Part shown: in pieces, positions 1 to 11,272 of the stretch
How the letters are laid out: the number at the start of each line of letters is the position of its first letter
How positions within the stretch are numbered: the first letter of the stretch is position 1
Assembly (NCBI RefSeq): GCF_023517795.1
Contig: NZ_CP082928.1
Span: forward strand, 4,898,001 to 4,962,000
DNA from: Pseudomonas fulva
GTDB taxonomy: Bacteria > Pseudomonadota > Gammaproteobacteria > Pseudomonadales > Pseudomonadaceae
DNA length: 64,000 bases
Direction: 5' to 3'
Notes under the pieces: model-generated
Told to the model about the DNA's origin: nothing
What the model saw: only the letters and a program-made list of their open reading frames with translations
The model's database searches: none
Made by a program: the position numbers and the translations under genes

Positions 1-147
1 ATCGGCACCATGGGCTACAACGCTCGCAAGGATTGCGTGATGCAGACCCTCAGCGCCCTGGAAGCGGTGCTCAACCGCCTTGGCCTGCGCACCACCCAGG
101 GTGCGGCCATGCAGGCGGCCTGGGATCACTATGGCGAGCGCGGCTGA
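1..147 (+). CDS. C-terminal end of a class V aminotransferase (ureidoglycine/alanine-glyoxylate type)
   Basis: The reading frame is open from the first base and encodes the last 48 residues of a protein whose start lies outside the window. The piece IGTMGYNARKDCV followed by an amphipathic helix resembles the C-terminus of fold-type I, class V PLP aminotransferases of the PucG/HpxJ (ureidoglycine-glyoxylate) and alanine-glyoxylate group. Its stop codon overlaps the start of an allantoate amidohydrolase gene (TGATG), and that enzyme makes ureidoglycine, so the purine-ureide role fits the context. No catalytic residue is visible in this fragment, so the exact substrate is inferred. Confidence 0.6.
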   Translation: MGTMGYNARKDCVMQTLSALEAVLNRLGLRTTQGAAMQAAWDHYGERG

Positions 148-1409
148 TGGGCGCCCTGGACAATCAGCAGGCCGCGGCGCGGGTCATGGCGCGCTGCGAC
201 GAACTGGCGGCGATCAGCGAGTCCGCCGAGGGCCTGACCCGGGTCTATCTGTCGACCGAGCACCAGCGCGCCAATGCGCTGGTGGGCGAGTGGATGCAGG
301 CGGCCGGCATGCGCACCTGGCAGGACGCCGTCGGTAATATCTGCGGCCGCTATGAGGGCCAGCGTGCCGGCGCCCAGGCGTTGCTGCTCGGCTCGCACCT
401 GGACACCGTGCGCAATGCCGGGCGCTACGACGGCATGCTCGGGGTGGTCGCCGCCATCGAGGTGGTGCAGCGCTTTCATGATTTGGGCATGCGCCTGCCG
501 CTGGCCATCGAGATCGTCGGGTTCGGCGACGAGGAGGGCACGCGCTTCGGTATCACCCTGCTGGGCAGCCGCGGCCTGACCGGCCATTGGCCAAAGGAGT
601 GGCTCACCCAGGCCGATGCGGATGGCGTCAGCGTCGCCCAGGCGATGACAGCCTGGGGGCTCGATGGCTCGGCTATCGCCAGCGCCGCCCGCCCGACCGG
701 GGATTTCGCCGCCTATCTGGAACTGCATATCGAGCAGGGCCCGTGCCTGGAGCGCGAGGGCCTGGCGCTCGGTGTGGTCACGGCCATCAATGGCGCGCGC
801 CGGCTCAATTGCCGCTTCGTCGGCCAGGCCGGGCATGCCGGCACCGTGCCGATGAGTCATCGCCAGGACGCCCTGGCCGCCGCCGCGCAGTGGATGGTGG
901 CGATCGAGGCACGGACCCGGCAGCACGGCCCGCAGCTGGTGGCCACCGTGGGCCGCCTGCAGTGCCATCCGGGGGCGGTGAACGTCATTCCGGGGGAGGT
1001 CGAGTTGACCCTGGATGTCCGTGGCCCGGAGGATCGCGCCCTGGCCGAGCTGCTCGACGATCTGCTCGACGAGGGCGAGGCCATCGCCCGGCAGCGCGGG
1101 CTTGGCTTCGCTGCCAGCCAGTATTACGGCATTTGCGCGACCCGTTGCGATGCCGCCATGCAGGCGTCGCTGGCGCAGGTGTTGAGTGAGGTGCAGGGGC
1201 GCAGCCTGGCATTGCCCAGTGGCGCCGGCCATGACGCCATCGCCATGGCCGAGCGTTGGCCGGTCGGCATGCTGTTCGTGCGTTGTGCTGGCGGCATCAG
1301 CCATAACCCGGCCGAGGCGGTGGCCGTGGAGGACGTGGGGCTGGCGGTCGAGGCCTACGCGCGGTGGATCCAGGCGCTGGCCCAGCGGCCGCCCGTTTCG
1401 GCGGCCTGA
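147..1409 (+). CDS. Allantoate amidohydrolase (M20 peptidase family, HpxK/AllC type)
   Basis: 420 residues. This M20/M28-type metal-dependent amidohydrolase belongs to the allantoate amidohydrolase / N-carbamoyl-L-amino acid hydrolase / beta-ureidopropionase family. Visible metal and catalytic motifs are GSHLDTV (about residues 82-88), the aspartate in RYDGMLG (about 95), GFGDEEGTRFG with the double glutamate (about 125-135) and HIEQGP further on. The ATG at 147 is chosen because it overlaps the upstream stop codon and begins the conserved region; an upstream in-frame ATG at 33 would run inside the neighbouring gene. Pairing with a ureidoglycine-type aminotransferase favours allantoate as substrate over N-carbamoyl amino acids, but sequence alone does not exclude the latter. 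Confidence 0.8.
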   Translation: MGALDNQQAAARVMARCDELAAISESAEGLTRVYLSTEHQRANALVGEWMQAAGMRTWQDAVGNICGRYEGQRAGAQALLLGSHLDTVRNAGRYDGMLGVVAAIEVVQRFHDLGMRLPLAIEIVGFGDEEGTRFGITLLGSRGLTGHWPKEWLTQADADGVSVAQAMTAWGLDGSAIASAARPTGDFAAYLELHIEQGPCLEREGLALGVVTAINGARRLNCRFVGQAGHAGTVPMSHRQDALAAAAQWMVAIEARTRQHGPQLVATVGRLQCHPGAVNVIPGEVELTLDVRGPEDRALAELLDDLLDEGEAIARQRGLGFAASQYYGICATRCDAAMQASLAQVLSEVQGRSLALPSGAGHDAIAMAERWPVGMLFVRCAGGISHNPAEAVAVEDVGLAVEAYARWIQALAQRPPVSAA

Positions 1410-1425
1410 GGCGAGGGCAGGTCGA

Positions 1426-2124
1426 TCAGTCGGCCTTGCGGGTGTGCACCATGTAGTTGACGTCGACGTCGTTGGCCAGCTTGTAATGCTTGGTCAGCGG
1501 GTTGTAGGTCAGGCCGATGATGTCCTTGACCTGCAGGCCGGCGTCGCGGCTCCACGCGCCCAGCTCGGAGGGGCGGATGAATTTCTTGAAATCATGGGTG
1601 CCACGCGGCAGCAGGCGCAGGATGTATTCGGCGCCGATCACCGCGAACAGGTAAGCCTTGGGGTTACGGTTGATGGTGGAGAAGAACACCTGGCCACCGG
1701 GCTTGACCAGCTTGTGGCAGGCGCGAATCACCGAGGACGGATCCGGTACGTGTTCGAGCATTTCCAGGCAGGTGACCACGTCGAACTGGCCGGGCATCTC
1801 GTCGGCCATGGCTTCGGCGGTGATCTGCCGGTAATCCACTTCCACGCCCGACTCCAGCTGGTGCAGGCGGGCCACGGCCAGGGGCGCTTCGCCCATGTCG
1901 ATGCCGGTCACGCTGGCACCACGCTGGGCCATGGCTTCGCTGAGAATGCCGCCACCACAGCCGACATCGAGCACCTTCTTGCCGGCCAGGCCAGCGCGCT
2001 CGTCGATCCAGTTGACGCGCAGCGGGTTGATCTCGTGCAGCGGCTTGAACTCGCTTTCCTTGTCCCACCAGCGATGGGCGAGGGCTTCGAATTTGGCGAT
2101 TTCAGCGTGGTCGACGTTGCTCAT
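1426..2124 (-). CDS. ubiG: UbiG, ubiquinone biosynthesis O-methyltransferase
   Basis: 232 residues, the usual length. UbiG performs both SAM-dependent O-methylations of ubiquinone biosynthesis (the 2-polyprenyl-6-hydroxyphenol and 3-demethylubiquinol steps) at the membrane. The class I methyltransferase signature [13 protein letters not shown] lies at residues 51-63, followed by the acidic loop GIDMGE and the [11 protein letters not shown] segment. It lies downstream of mtaD on the same strand with a 124-bp gap, the arrangement seen upstream of gyrA in pseudomonads. The ATG has a good upstream purine run. Confidence 0.95.
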   Translation of the reverse strand: MSNVDHAEIAKFEALAHRWWDKESEFKPLHEINPLRVNWIDERAGLAGKKVLDVGCGGGILSEAMAQRGASVTGIDMGEAPLAVARLHQLESGVEVDYRQITAEAMADEMPGQFDVVTCLEMLEHVPDPSSVIRACHKLVKPGGQVFFSTINRNPKAYLFAVIGAEYILRLLPRGTHDFKKFIRPSELGAWSRDAGLQVKDIIGLTYNPLTKHYKLANDVDVNYMVHTRKAD

Positions 2125-2248
2125 GGTTTTCCCTGAATAAAGCGAATGCGTATGACAGGACGCGATAGGCGCCCATGTTGCCAGTTTTGCGCGCCCGCCG
2201 GGGCGGTTTGCTGGCCGTTGCCCTGTGACAGTTTGCCGGAGGTGGTGA

Positions 2249-3577
2249 TCAATGTGCCGGACGTCCGGCTATTTTCGCGCCCCACTGCTGGGTGGTGGCA
2301 ATGATGCGTTGTTCGTCCAGGCGCGTCAGCCGGCCCTCTTCGAGCAGCGGTTTGCCGGCCACCCAGAGGTGCTCCACGCAGTGCCGTGAGGTGGCGTAGA
2401 TCAGTTGTGATACCGGGTCAAAGACCGGTTGCTGGGCCAGGCCGCGCAGGTCGAAGGCGACAATGTCGGCCGCCTTGCCGAGTTCCAGCGAGCCGATCTC
2501 GCCCTCCAGACCCAGGGCGCGGGCACCGTTGAGGGTCGCCATGCGCAAGGCACGGTGTGCATCCAGGGCGCTGGCCGAGCCGGCTACGGCCTTGGCCAGC
2601 AGGGCTGCGGTGCGGGTTTCGCCGAGCAGGTCGAGGTCGTTGTTGCTGGCCGCGCCGTCGGTGCCGATGGCCACGTTGACACCGGCCTGCCAGAGCTTCT
2701 CGACCGGGCAGAAACCACTGGCCAGCTTGAGGTTGGATTCCGGGCAGTGGATCACGCTGCTGTTGGTGGCCACCAGCAGGGCGATGTCCTCGTCATCAAT
2801 CTGGGTCATGTGCACGGCCTGGAAGCGCGGGCCCAGCAGGCCCAGGCGGTTCAGCCGCGCCAGCGGGCGCTCACCGTGGTGTTCCAGGCTCTGCTGCACT
2901 TCGAAGGCGGTTTCATGGACGTGCATGTGGATGCCGGCGTCCACTTCCTCGGCGAGGATGCGCAGCTTTTCCAGATTCGCGTCGCTGACCGTATAGGGCG
3001 CATGGGGCCCGAAGGCCACGCTGATGCGCGGGTGATGCTTCATGTCGTCGAGCAAGGTCACGCCCTTGCGCAGGGCCTCGTCGGCATCCCGGGCACCGGG
3101 AATGGCGAAGTCCAGCACGGGGATGCTGATCTGTGCGCGCATGCCGCTGGCGTGCACCCGCTCGCAGGCCATCTCGGGAAAGAAGTACATGTCGGCAAAG
3201 CAGCTGATGCCGCTCTTAATCTGTTCGGCGATGGCCAGTTCGGTGCCGTCCTGCACGAACTGTTCATCGACCCATTTGGCTTCCGCCGGCCAGATGTGCT
3301 TTTCCAGCCAGGTCATCAGTGGCAGGTCATCGGCCAGGCCGCGGAACAGGGTCATGGCGGCATGCCCGTGGGCATTGACCAGGCCGGGGGTAAGCAGGCG
3401 GCCGGGCAGTTCGCGAATCTCCGTCGCGCCACGGCGCAGGGCTTCGGCGCGCGGTGCGATCAGTGCGATACGGCCGTCGCGAATACCCAGGCCATGGTCG
3501 TGCAGCACGACGCCGGCAGGCTCGACCGGCACCAGCCAGGTGGGCAGCAATAAAAGGTCGAGCGGGGCGTCGGCCAT
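2249..3577 (-). CDS. mtaD: MtaD, 5-methylthioadenosine/S-adenosylhomocysteine deaminase
   Basis: 442 residues, amidohydrolase superfamily (TRZ/ATZ type). In Pseudomonas the orthologue deaminates 5'-methylthioadenosine to methylthioinosine, the first committed step of its methionine-salvage variant. Metal-site motifs are visible: NAHGHAAMT (HxH at about residues 70 and 72), HVHET and GTDGAASNN. The start chosen is the ATG at 3577, which has AGGGAG just upstream and gives the family N-terminus [10 protein letters not shown]; the longer open frame upstream has no such support. It is divergent from the mtnA-locus gene, whose canonical product would act two steps later in the same pathway. Confidence 0.9.
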   Translation of the reverse strand: MADAPLDLLLLPTWLVPVEPAGVVLHDHGLGIRDGRIALIAPRAEALRRGATEIRELPGRLLTPGLVNAHGHAAMTLFRGLADDLPLMTWLEKHIWPAEAKWVDEQFVQDGTELAIAEQIKSGISCFADMYFFPEMACERVHASGMRAQISIPVLDFAIPGARDADEALRKGVTLLDDMKHHPRISVAFGPHAPYTVSDANLEKLRILAEEVDAGIHMHVHETAFEVQQSLEHHGERPLARLNRLGLLGPRFQAVHMTQIDDEDIALLVATNSSVIHCPESNLKLASGFCPVEKLWQAGVNVAIGTDGAASNNDLDLLGETRTAALLAKAVAGSASALDAHRALRMATLNGARALGLEGEIGSLELGKAADIVAFDLRGLAQQPVFDPVSQLIYATSRHCVEHLWVAGKPLLEEGRLTRLDEQRIIATTQQWGAKIAGRPAH

Positions 3578-3698
3578 GGGGGGCTCCCTGAGCGAAAAAC
3601 CCGAGTCTATAGAGGAACGCGGCAGTCTTGAAGGTGCTGGCGTGCGGCGCGTTGCCTGCCAGGCGTATACTGGCCGGCTTTCTTGGATGGAGTAGGTG

Positions 3699-4769
3699 AT
3701 GCGCGAGCGTTTGCTGGCTGCCGAGCAGGTCGTGGGGTTCGTCTGGCGCAAGGGTGTGCTGCACGTGCTCGATCAGCGCCGCCTGCCTGGCGAGCAGGTC
3801 TGGCAGGCCTGTCATTCGGTGTCGGCGGTGGCCGCGGTGCTGGCTGAAGGCGCGCTGCTGGGCGCTGCCGCCCGGCTGATCTGCAGCGGCTACGCCCTGG
3901 TGCTCGGTGCCCGGCAGCGTGTGGACGAGGGCGCTGATTGGCGCGCCGGGCTGCAGGACGACCGCGATGCGCTGTGCGCGGCCGGTCTGCCACCGCAAGA
4001 GGGCGAGCGCCTGCTGGCGCGCATGCAGCAGCGCCTGGCGGTGATGAAGCCCGGTGCGCAGGCCCTGGCCGTGCTGGAGGATGAAGCCCGTGGTGCCCAT
4101 CAGCGTGACCGCGAGGCCAATCTGGCCATGGCCCAGCTGGGCGTGGAGCTGATCCGCGGGTTTCAGGGCAACCTGCAGAACCTGGTGAGCTTCGGCTGTG
4201 CCGGCGCGCTGGCCGGTGGCGGCATCGGTACGGCCCTTGGGGTGGTGCGCGCGGCCCAGCTCGAAGGTCTGCTGGAGCGCTGCTACCTGGGCGAGAGCCG
4301 GCCGTCTCTCGAGGGCGCGCACCGGGCTGCCTGGGAACTGCAGCGCGAAGGCATCGCCGCCGCATTGAGTGCCGATGCGGCGCTCGCCCATGTGATGAAG
4401 GAACGGGGCATCACCTGGGCCGTCGTCGGCGCCGAGCGGATCGCCGCCAACGGCGATGTGTTGGCCGTGATCGGCACCTATCAGCTGGCCGTGGCGGCCA
4501 TGCACCATGGTGTGCGGCTGATGGTGGTGGCGCCGAGCGCGCTCATCGACCTGCAGCAGGAGAGCGGCGAAGAGGGTTTTCACGACCTGGGCCACGGCCC
4601 GCTGGCCTATTCGCCCCATGAGCGCATCACGGGCGTGGATGAGGTGGCACCGCGCTACGACGTGACCCCGGGCGACCTGGTGGATTTCCTGGTCACCGAG
4701 CGCGGGGTGATCGAGCGCCCGGACGCGGCCAAGCTCACTCAGCTGATGTGCCGCAAACGGCTGCATTGA
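3699..4769 (+). CDS. Divergent MtnA homologue (methylthioribose-1-phosphate isomerase fold) with altered active site
   Basis: 356 residues, intact frame, at the mtnA position between mtaD and gyrA. Both ends and much of the core match MtnA/eIF2B-alpha-like proteins: [68 protein letters not shown]. The residues that define MtnA are changed. The substrate-binding RGAPAIG becomes EGALLGA (50-56). The catalytic cysteine of THCNxGA is replaced in SFGCAGA (164-170), with a cysteine one position later. The acid of GADRI is Glu246 (GAERI). The NK pair before IGTYQLA is AV (256-257). The PTAVNL block near residues 95-105 is missing. Start is the ATG at 3699 after GGAG; a GTG one codon upstream is possible. 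It may be a pseudoenzyme or have a new substrate; canonical isomerase activity is doubtful. Confidence 0.8.
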   Translation: MRERLLAAEQVVGFVWRKGVLHVLDQRRLPGEQVWQACHSVSAVAAVLAEGALLGAAARLICSGYALVLGARQRVDEGADWRAGLQDDRDALCAAGLPPQEGERLLARMQQRLAVMKPGAQALAVLEDEARGAHQRDREANLAMAQLGVELIRGFQGNLQNLVSFGCAGALAGGGIGTALGVVRAAQLEGLLERCYLGESRPSLEGAHRAAWELQREGIAAALSADAALAHVMKERGITWAVVGAERIAANGDVLAVIGTYQLAVAAMHHGVRLMVVAPSALIDLQQESGEEGFHDLGHGPLAYSPHERITGVDEVAPRYDVTPGDLVDFLVTERGVIERPDAAKLTQLMCRKRLH

Positions 4770-4993
4770 GCACCCGGCTTCATAAGCGGCGGGGATAGGT
4801 GCAGGGCGCGCTTTGTGGTAAGCTCCGGCAGTTTTCAGGGGCGCCGCCTGCGGTTGCCGTCACTGCTCGAATGCATGACATAACGTATTGATTTGTCGTG
4901 AGTCGTCGCTGGCCTGATGCCATTGCGACGCGCTTCGCCCGACTGCAGATGAGCCGGGCGGAGTTTCATCAGAAAAAAGGAATCAGGCTACTC

Positions 4994-7801
<2,808 letters not shown>

Positions 7802-7811
7802 CCGCGCCGCT

Positions 7812-7841
7812 CTGCCTGCGGTGTTACGGCACTGCAGGCAG
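7812..7841 (+). other. Hairpin in the gyrA-serC gap
   Basis: An 8-bp perfect inverted repeat (CTGCCTGC / GCAGGCAG) with a 14-nt loop lies 10 bp after the gyrA stop and 46 bp before serC. There is no T-run, so it is not a classical terminator; it may dampen read-through or protect an mRNA end. Confidence 0.4.
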
Positions 7842-7886
7842 CATTTCGCCAGATAGATGTAGCAGACAGTCAAGCGAGAGTGAATT

Positions 7887-8972
7887 GTGAGCAAGCGAGC
7901 CTTTAACTTCTGCGCCGGCCCGGCCGCGCTTCCCGAAGCCGTTCTGCAGCGTGCCCAGGCCGAGTTGCTCGACTGGCAGGGCAAGGGCCTTTCCGTCATG
8001 GAAATGAGCCACCGCAGCGACGACTACGTGGCTATCGCCGAAAAGGCCGAGCAGGATCTGCGCGACCTGCAGAGCATTCCCTCCGACTACAAGGTGCTGT
8101 TCCTGCAGGGCGGCGCCAGCCAGCAGTTCGCCGAGATTCCGCTCAACCTGCTGCCCGAAGACGGCACCGCCGACTACATCGACACCGGCATCTGGTCGAA
8201 GAAGAGCATCGAGGAGGCGCGCCGCTACGGCAACGTCAACGTCGCTGCCAGCGCCAAGCCCTACGATTACTTCGCCATTCCCGGCCAGAACGAGTGGCAG
8301 TTGTCGAAAGACGCCGCCTACCTGCACTACGCCAGCAACGAAACCATCGGTGGCCTGCAGTTCGACTGGATTCCGGAAACCGGCGACGTGCCGCTGGTGG
8401 TCGACATGTCCTCGGACATCCTGTCCCGTGAAGTGGACATCTCCAAGTTCGGCCTGATCTACGCCGGCGCCCAGAAGAACATCGGCCCCAGCGGCCTGGT
8501 GGTGGCGATCATTCGCGAAGACCTGCTTGGTCGTGCGCGCAGCAGCTGCCCGACCATGCTCAATTACAAGATCGCCGCCGATAACGGCTCGATGTACAAC
8601 ACCCCGGCGACCTTCAGCTGGTACCTGTCCGGCCTGGTGTTCGAATGGCTGAAGGAGCAGGGCGGTGTCGCCGCCATGGAGCAGCGCAACAAGGCCAAGA
8701 AGGACCTGCTGTACAAGGCCATCGATGCCAGCGAGTTCTACAGCAACCCGATCGCCAAGAACGCCCGCTCGTGGATGAACGTGCCGTTCCGCCTGGCGGA
8801 CGAGCGCCTCGACAAGCCGTTCCTGGCCGGCGCCGATGCCCGCGGCCTGCTCAACCTCAAGGGCCACCGTTCGGTGGGCGGCATGCGCGCCTCCATCTAC
8901 AACGCCGTGGGCCTGGACGCGGTCGAGGCGCTGGTCGCCTACATGGCGGAGTTCGAGAAGGAGCACGCCTGA
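7887..8972 (+). CDS. serC: SerC, phosphoserine aminotransferase
   Basis: 361 residues. SerC converts 3-phosphohydroxypyruvate to phosphoserine with glutamate as amino donor, and in pyridoxine synthesis acts on the 4-phosphohydroxythreonine pair. It is a class V PLP enzyme. The N-terminus MSKRAFNFCAGPAALPE is typical, and the PLP lysine is in YAGAQKNIGPSG. The start is a GTG at 7887, chosen because it begins the conserved N-terminus. Its stop codon overlaps the pheA start by one base, so the two are probably translated together. Confidence 0.97.
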   Translation: MSKRAFNFCAGPAALPEAVLQRAQAELLDWQGKGLSVMEMSHRSDDYVAIAEKAEQDLRDLQSIPSDYKVLFLQGGASQQFAEIPLNLLPEDGTADYIDTGIWSKKSIEEARRYGNVNVAASAKPYDYFAIPGQNEWQLSKDAAYLHYASNETIGGLQFDWIPETGDVPLVVDMSSDILSREVDISKFGLIYAGAQKNIGPSGLVVAIIREDLLGRARSSCPTMLNYKIAADNGSMYNTPATFSWYLSGLVFEWLKEQGGVAAMEQRNKAKKDLLYKAIDASEFYSNPIAKNARSWMNVPFRLADERLDKPFLAGADARGLLNLKGHRSVGGMRASIYNAVGLDAVEALVAYMAEFEKEHA

Positions 8973-10081
8973 TGAGCAACGACGCCAATACCGACCAGGC
9001 CCTGCAGGCCCTGCGCCTGCGCATCGACAGCCTGGACGAGAAGATCCTCGAGCTGATCAGTGACCGTGCGCGCTGTGCCGAGGAAGTGGCGCGGGTGAAA
9101 ATGGCCACTCTGGCCGAAGGCGAGGTGCCGGTGTTCTACCGCCCCGAGCGTGAGGCGCAGGTGCTCAAGCGCGTCATGGAGCGCAACCGCGGCCCACTGG
9201 GCAACGAGGACATGGCGCGGCTGTTCCGCGAGATCATGTCCTCCTGCCTGGCCCTGGAGAACCCGCTCAAGGTCGCCTACCTCGGCCCGGAAGGCACCTT
9301 CTCCCAGGCGGCGGCGATGAAGCATTTCGGTCACGCGGTGATCAGCCAGCCCATGGCGGCGATCGACGAAGTGTTCCGCGAGGTGGTGGCCGGTGCCGTC
9401 AACTTCGGCGTGGTGCCGGTGGAGAACTCCACCGAGGGCGCGGTCAACCACACCCTCGACAGCTTCCTCGAACACGATCTGGTGATCTGCGGCGAAGTGG
9501 AGCTGCGCATCCACCACCATCTGCTGGTCGGTGATGCCACCAAGACCGACCGCATCACCCGCATCTATTCCCACGCCCAGTCCCTGGCCCAGTGCCGCAA
9601 GTGGCTGGATGCCCATTATCCGAACGTCGAGCGCGTGGCGGTTTCCAGCAACGCCGATGCGGCGCGCCGGGTGAAGAGCGAGTGGAACTCGGCGGCGATT
9701 GCCGGCGACATGGCCGCCAACCTGTATGACCTGACCCGCCTGGCCGAGAAGATCGAGGATCGCCCGGACAACTCCACGCGCTTTCTGATCATCGGCAACC
9801 AGGAAGTGCCGCCCACCGGCGACGACAAGACCTCGGTGATCGTCTCGATGCGCAACAAACCCGGTGCCCTGCACGAGCTGCTGGTGCCGTTCCACCAGAA
9901 CGGCATCGACCTGACCCGCATCGAAACGCGCCCGTCGCGCAGCGGCAAGTGGACCTACGCCTTCTTCATCGATTTCGTCGGCCACCACCGCGACCCGCTG
10001 ATCAAGGACGTGCTGGAAAAAATCAATGGGGAAGCCGTGGCGCTCAAGGTGCTGGGTTCCTATCCCAAGGCAGTACTTTAA
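8972..10081 (+). CDS. pheA: PheA, bifunctional chorismate mutase / prephenate dehydratase (P-protein)
   Basis: 369 residues. It turns chorismate into phenylpyruvate, committing flux to phenylalanine. Order of domains: AroQ-type chorismate mutase (about 1-95, LRLRIDSLDEKILELISDR), prephenate dehydratase (about 98-275, opening YLGPEGTFSQAAA and holding NSTEGAVNHTLD), then a regulatory ACT domain (about 285-360, including LHELLVPF and the ESRP-like ETRPSRSGKW) that senses phenylalanine. The ATG at 8972 overlaps the serC stop codon. The following hisC product probably supplies the aromatic transamination. Confidence 0.97.
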   Translation: MSNDANTDQALQALRLRIDSLDEKILELISDRARCAEEVARVKMATLAEGEVPVFYRPEREAQVLKRVMERNRGPLGNEDMARLFREIMSSCLALENPLKVAYLGPEGTFSQAAAMKHFGHAVISQPMAAIDEVFREVVAGAVNFGVVPVENSTEGAVNHTLDSFLEHDLVICGEVELRIHHHLLVGDATKTDRITRIYSHAQSLAQCRKWLDAHYPNVERVAVSSNADAARRVKSEWNSAAIAGDMAANLYDLTRLAEKIEDRPDNSTRFLIIGNQEVPPTGDDKTSVIVSMRNKPGALHELLVPFHQNGIDLTRIETRPSRSGKWTYAFFIDFVGHHRDPLIKDVLEKINGEAVALKVLGSYPKAVL

Positions 10082-10162
10082 CTGCGGCTCCAGGCCGCGG
10101 GTTGCGGGCGACAGGCAACAGGCTTGTGCTCGCTGCCCGGGCCTGCAGCCTGAGGCCTGACT

Positions 10163-11272
10163 ATGAGTTGTGATTTCATCGCCCTGGCCCAGCCAGGCGT
10201 ACAGAAGCTGTCCCCCTACGTGCCAGGCAAGCCGGTCGACGAGTTGGCCCGTGAGCTGAACATGGATCCGGCCAGCATCGTCAAACTGGCCAGCAACGAA
10301 AACCCCCTGGGCCCGAGCCCCAAGGCGCTGGCGGCGATCCGCGCCGAGCTGGATGAGCTGACCCGCTACCCCGACGGCAATGGTTTCGCCCTGAAGACCC
10401 TGCTGGCCGAGCGCTGCGGCGTGACCACCGCCCAGGTCACCCTGGGTAACGGCTCCAACGACATCCTCGAGCTGGTCGCCCGCGCCTACCTGGCACCCGG
10501 CCTGAACGCGGTGTTCAGCGCCCATGCGTTTGCCGTCTACCCGATCGCCACCCAGGCCGTCGGCGCCCAGGCCAAGGTCGTACCGGCGGTGAATTTCGGT
10601 CATGACCTGCCGGCGATGCTGGCGGCCATCGATGCCAATACCCGCGTGGTGTTCATCGCCAACCCCAACAACCCGACCGGTACCTGGTTCGGCAAGCAGG
10701 CGCTGGGCGACTTCCTCGCCGCCGTGCCGGAAAACGTGCTGGTGGTGCTGGACGAGGCCTATATCGAATACGCCGACGGCGACGAGTTGCCAGACGGCCT
10801 GGATTACCTGGCCGATCACCCCAACCTGCTGGTCTCGCGTACCTTCTCCAAGGCCTACGGCCTGGCTTCGCTGCGCGTCGGCTATGGCCTGAGCCGGCCG
10901 GACGTGGCCGACGTGCTGAACCGCGTCCGCCAGCCGTTCAACGTCAACAGCTTCGCCCTGGCCGCGGCCTGCGCAGCCTTCGACGATACCGAGTACCTGG
11001 CACGCAGCCGTGAAATCAACACCGCCGGCATGCTGCAGCTGCAGGAAGGCTGCCGTGAACTGGGCCTGAGCTGGATTCCGTCGAAGGCCAACTTCCTGGC
11101 CATCGACTTCGGCCGTGACACCGCGGCGATCAATCAGGGCCTGCTGCATGAAGGCGTGATCGTGCGCCCGGTCGCCGGCTACGGGATGCCCAACCACCTG
11201 CGCGTTTCCATCGGCCTGCCGGCCGAGAATGCCTGCTTCCTGGAAGCGCTGCGCAAGGTGCTGAACGCGTGA
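10163..11272 (+). CDS. hisC: HisC-type histidinol-phosphate / aromatic aminotransferase
   Basis: 369 residues, class I/II PLP aminotransferase of the HisC subfamily. Motifs include KLASNENPLGPSP, NPNNPTGTWF and the PLP lysine in SRTFSKAYGLA. HisC enzymes transaminate imidazole-acetol phosphate, and many also act on phenylpyruvate and hydroxyphenylpyruvate. Its place between pheA and tyrA, rather than in the his operon, makes an aromatic role likely (Pseudomonas hisC2 locus). The last four bases overlap the GTG start of tyrA-aroA. Confidence 0.93.
   Translation: MSCDFIALAQPGVQKLSPYVPGKPVDELARELNMDPASIVKLASNENPLGPSPKALAAIRAELDELTRYPDGNGFALKTLLAERCGVTTAQVTLGNGSNDILELVARAYLAPGLNAVFSAHAFAVYPIATQAVGAQAKVVPAVNFGHDLPAMLAAIDANTRVVFIANPNNPTGTWFGKQALGDFLAAVPENVLVVLDEAYIEYADGDELPDGLDYLADHPNLLVSRTFSKAYGLASLRVGYGLSRPDVADVLNRVRQPFNVNSFALAAACAAFDDTEYLARSREINTAGMLQLQEGCRELGLSWIPSKANFLAIDFGRDTAAINQGLLHEGVIVRPVAGYGMPNHLRVSIGLPAENACFLEALRKVLNA

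Noticed and set aside
3699..4769. Frameshift or sequencing error as the reason for the lost MtnA motifs
   Set aside because: Translating the other frames around the RGAP-equivalent region gives no MtnA-like sequence, and conserved blocks on both sides stay in one frame.
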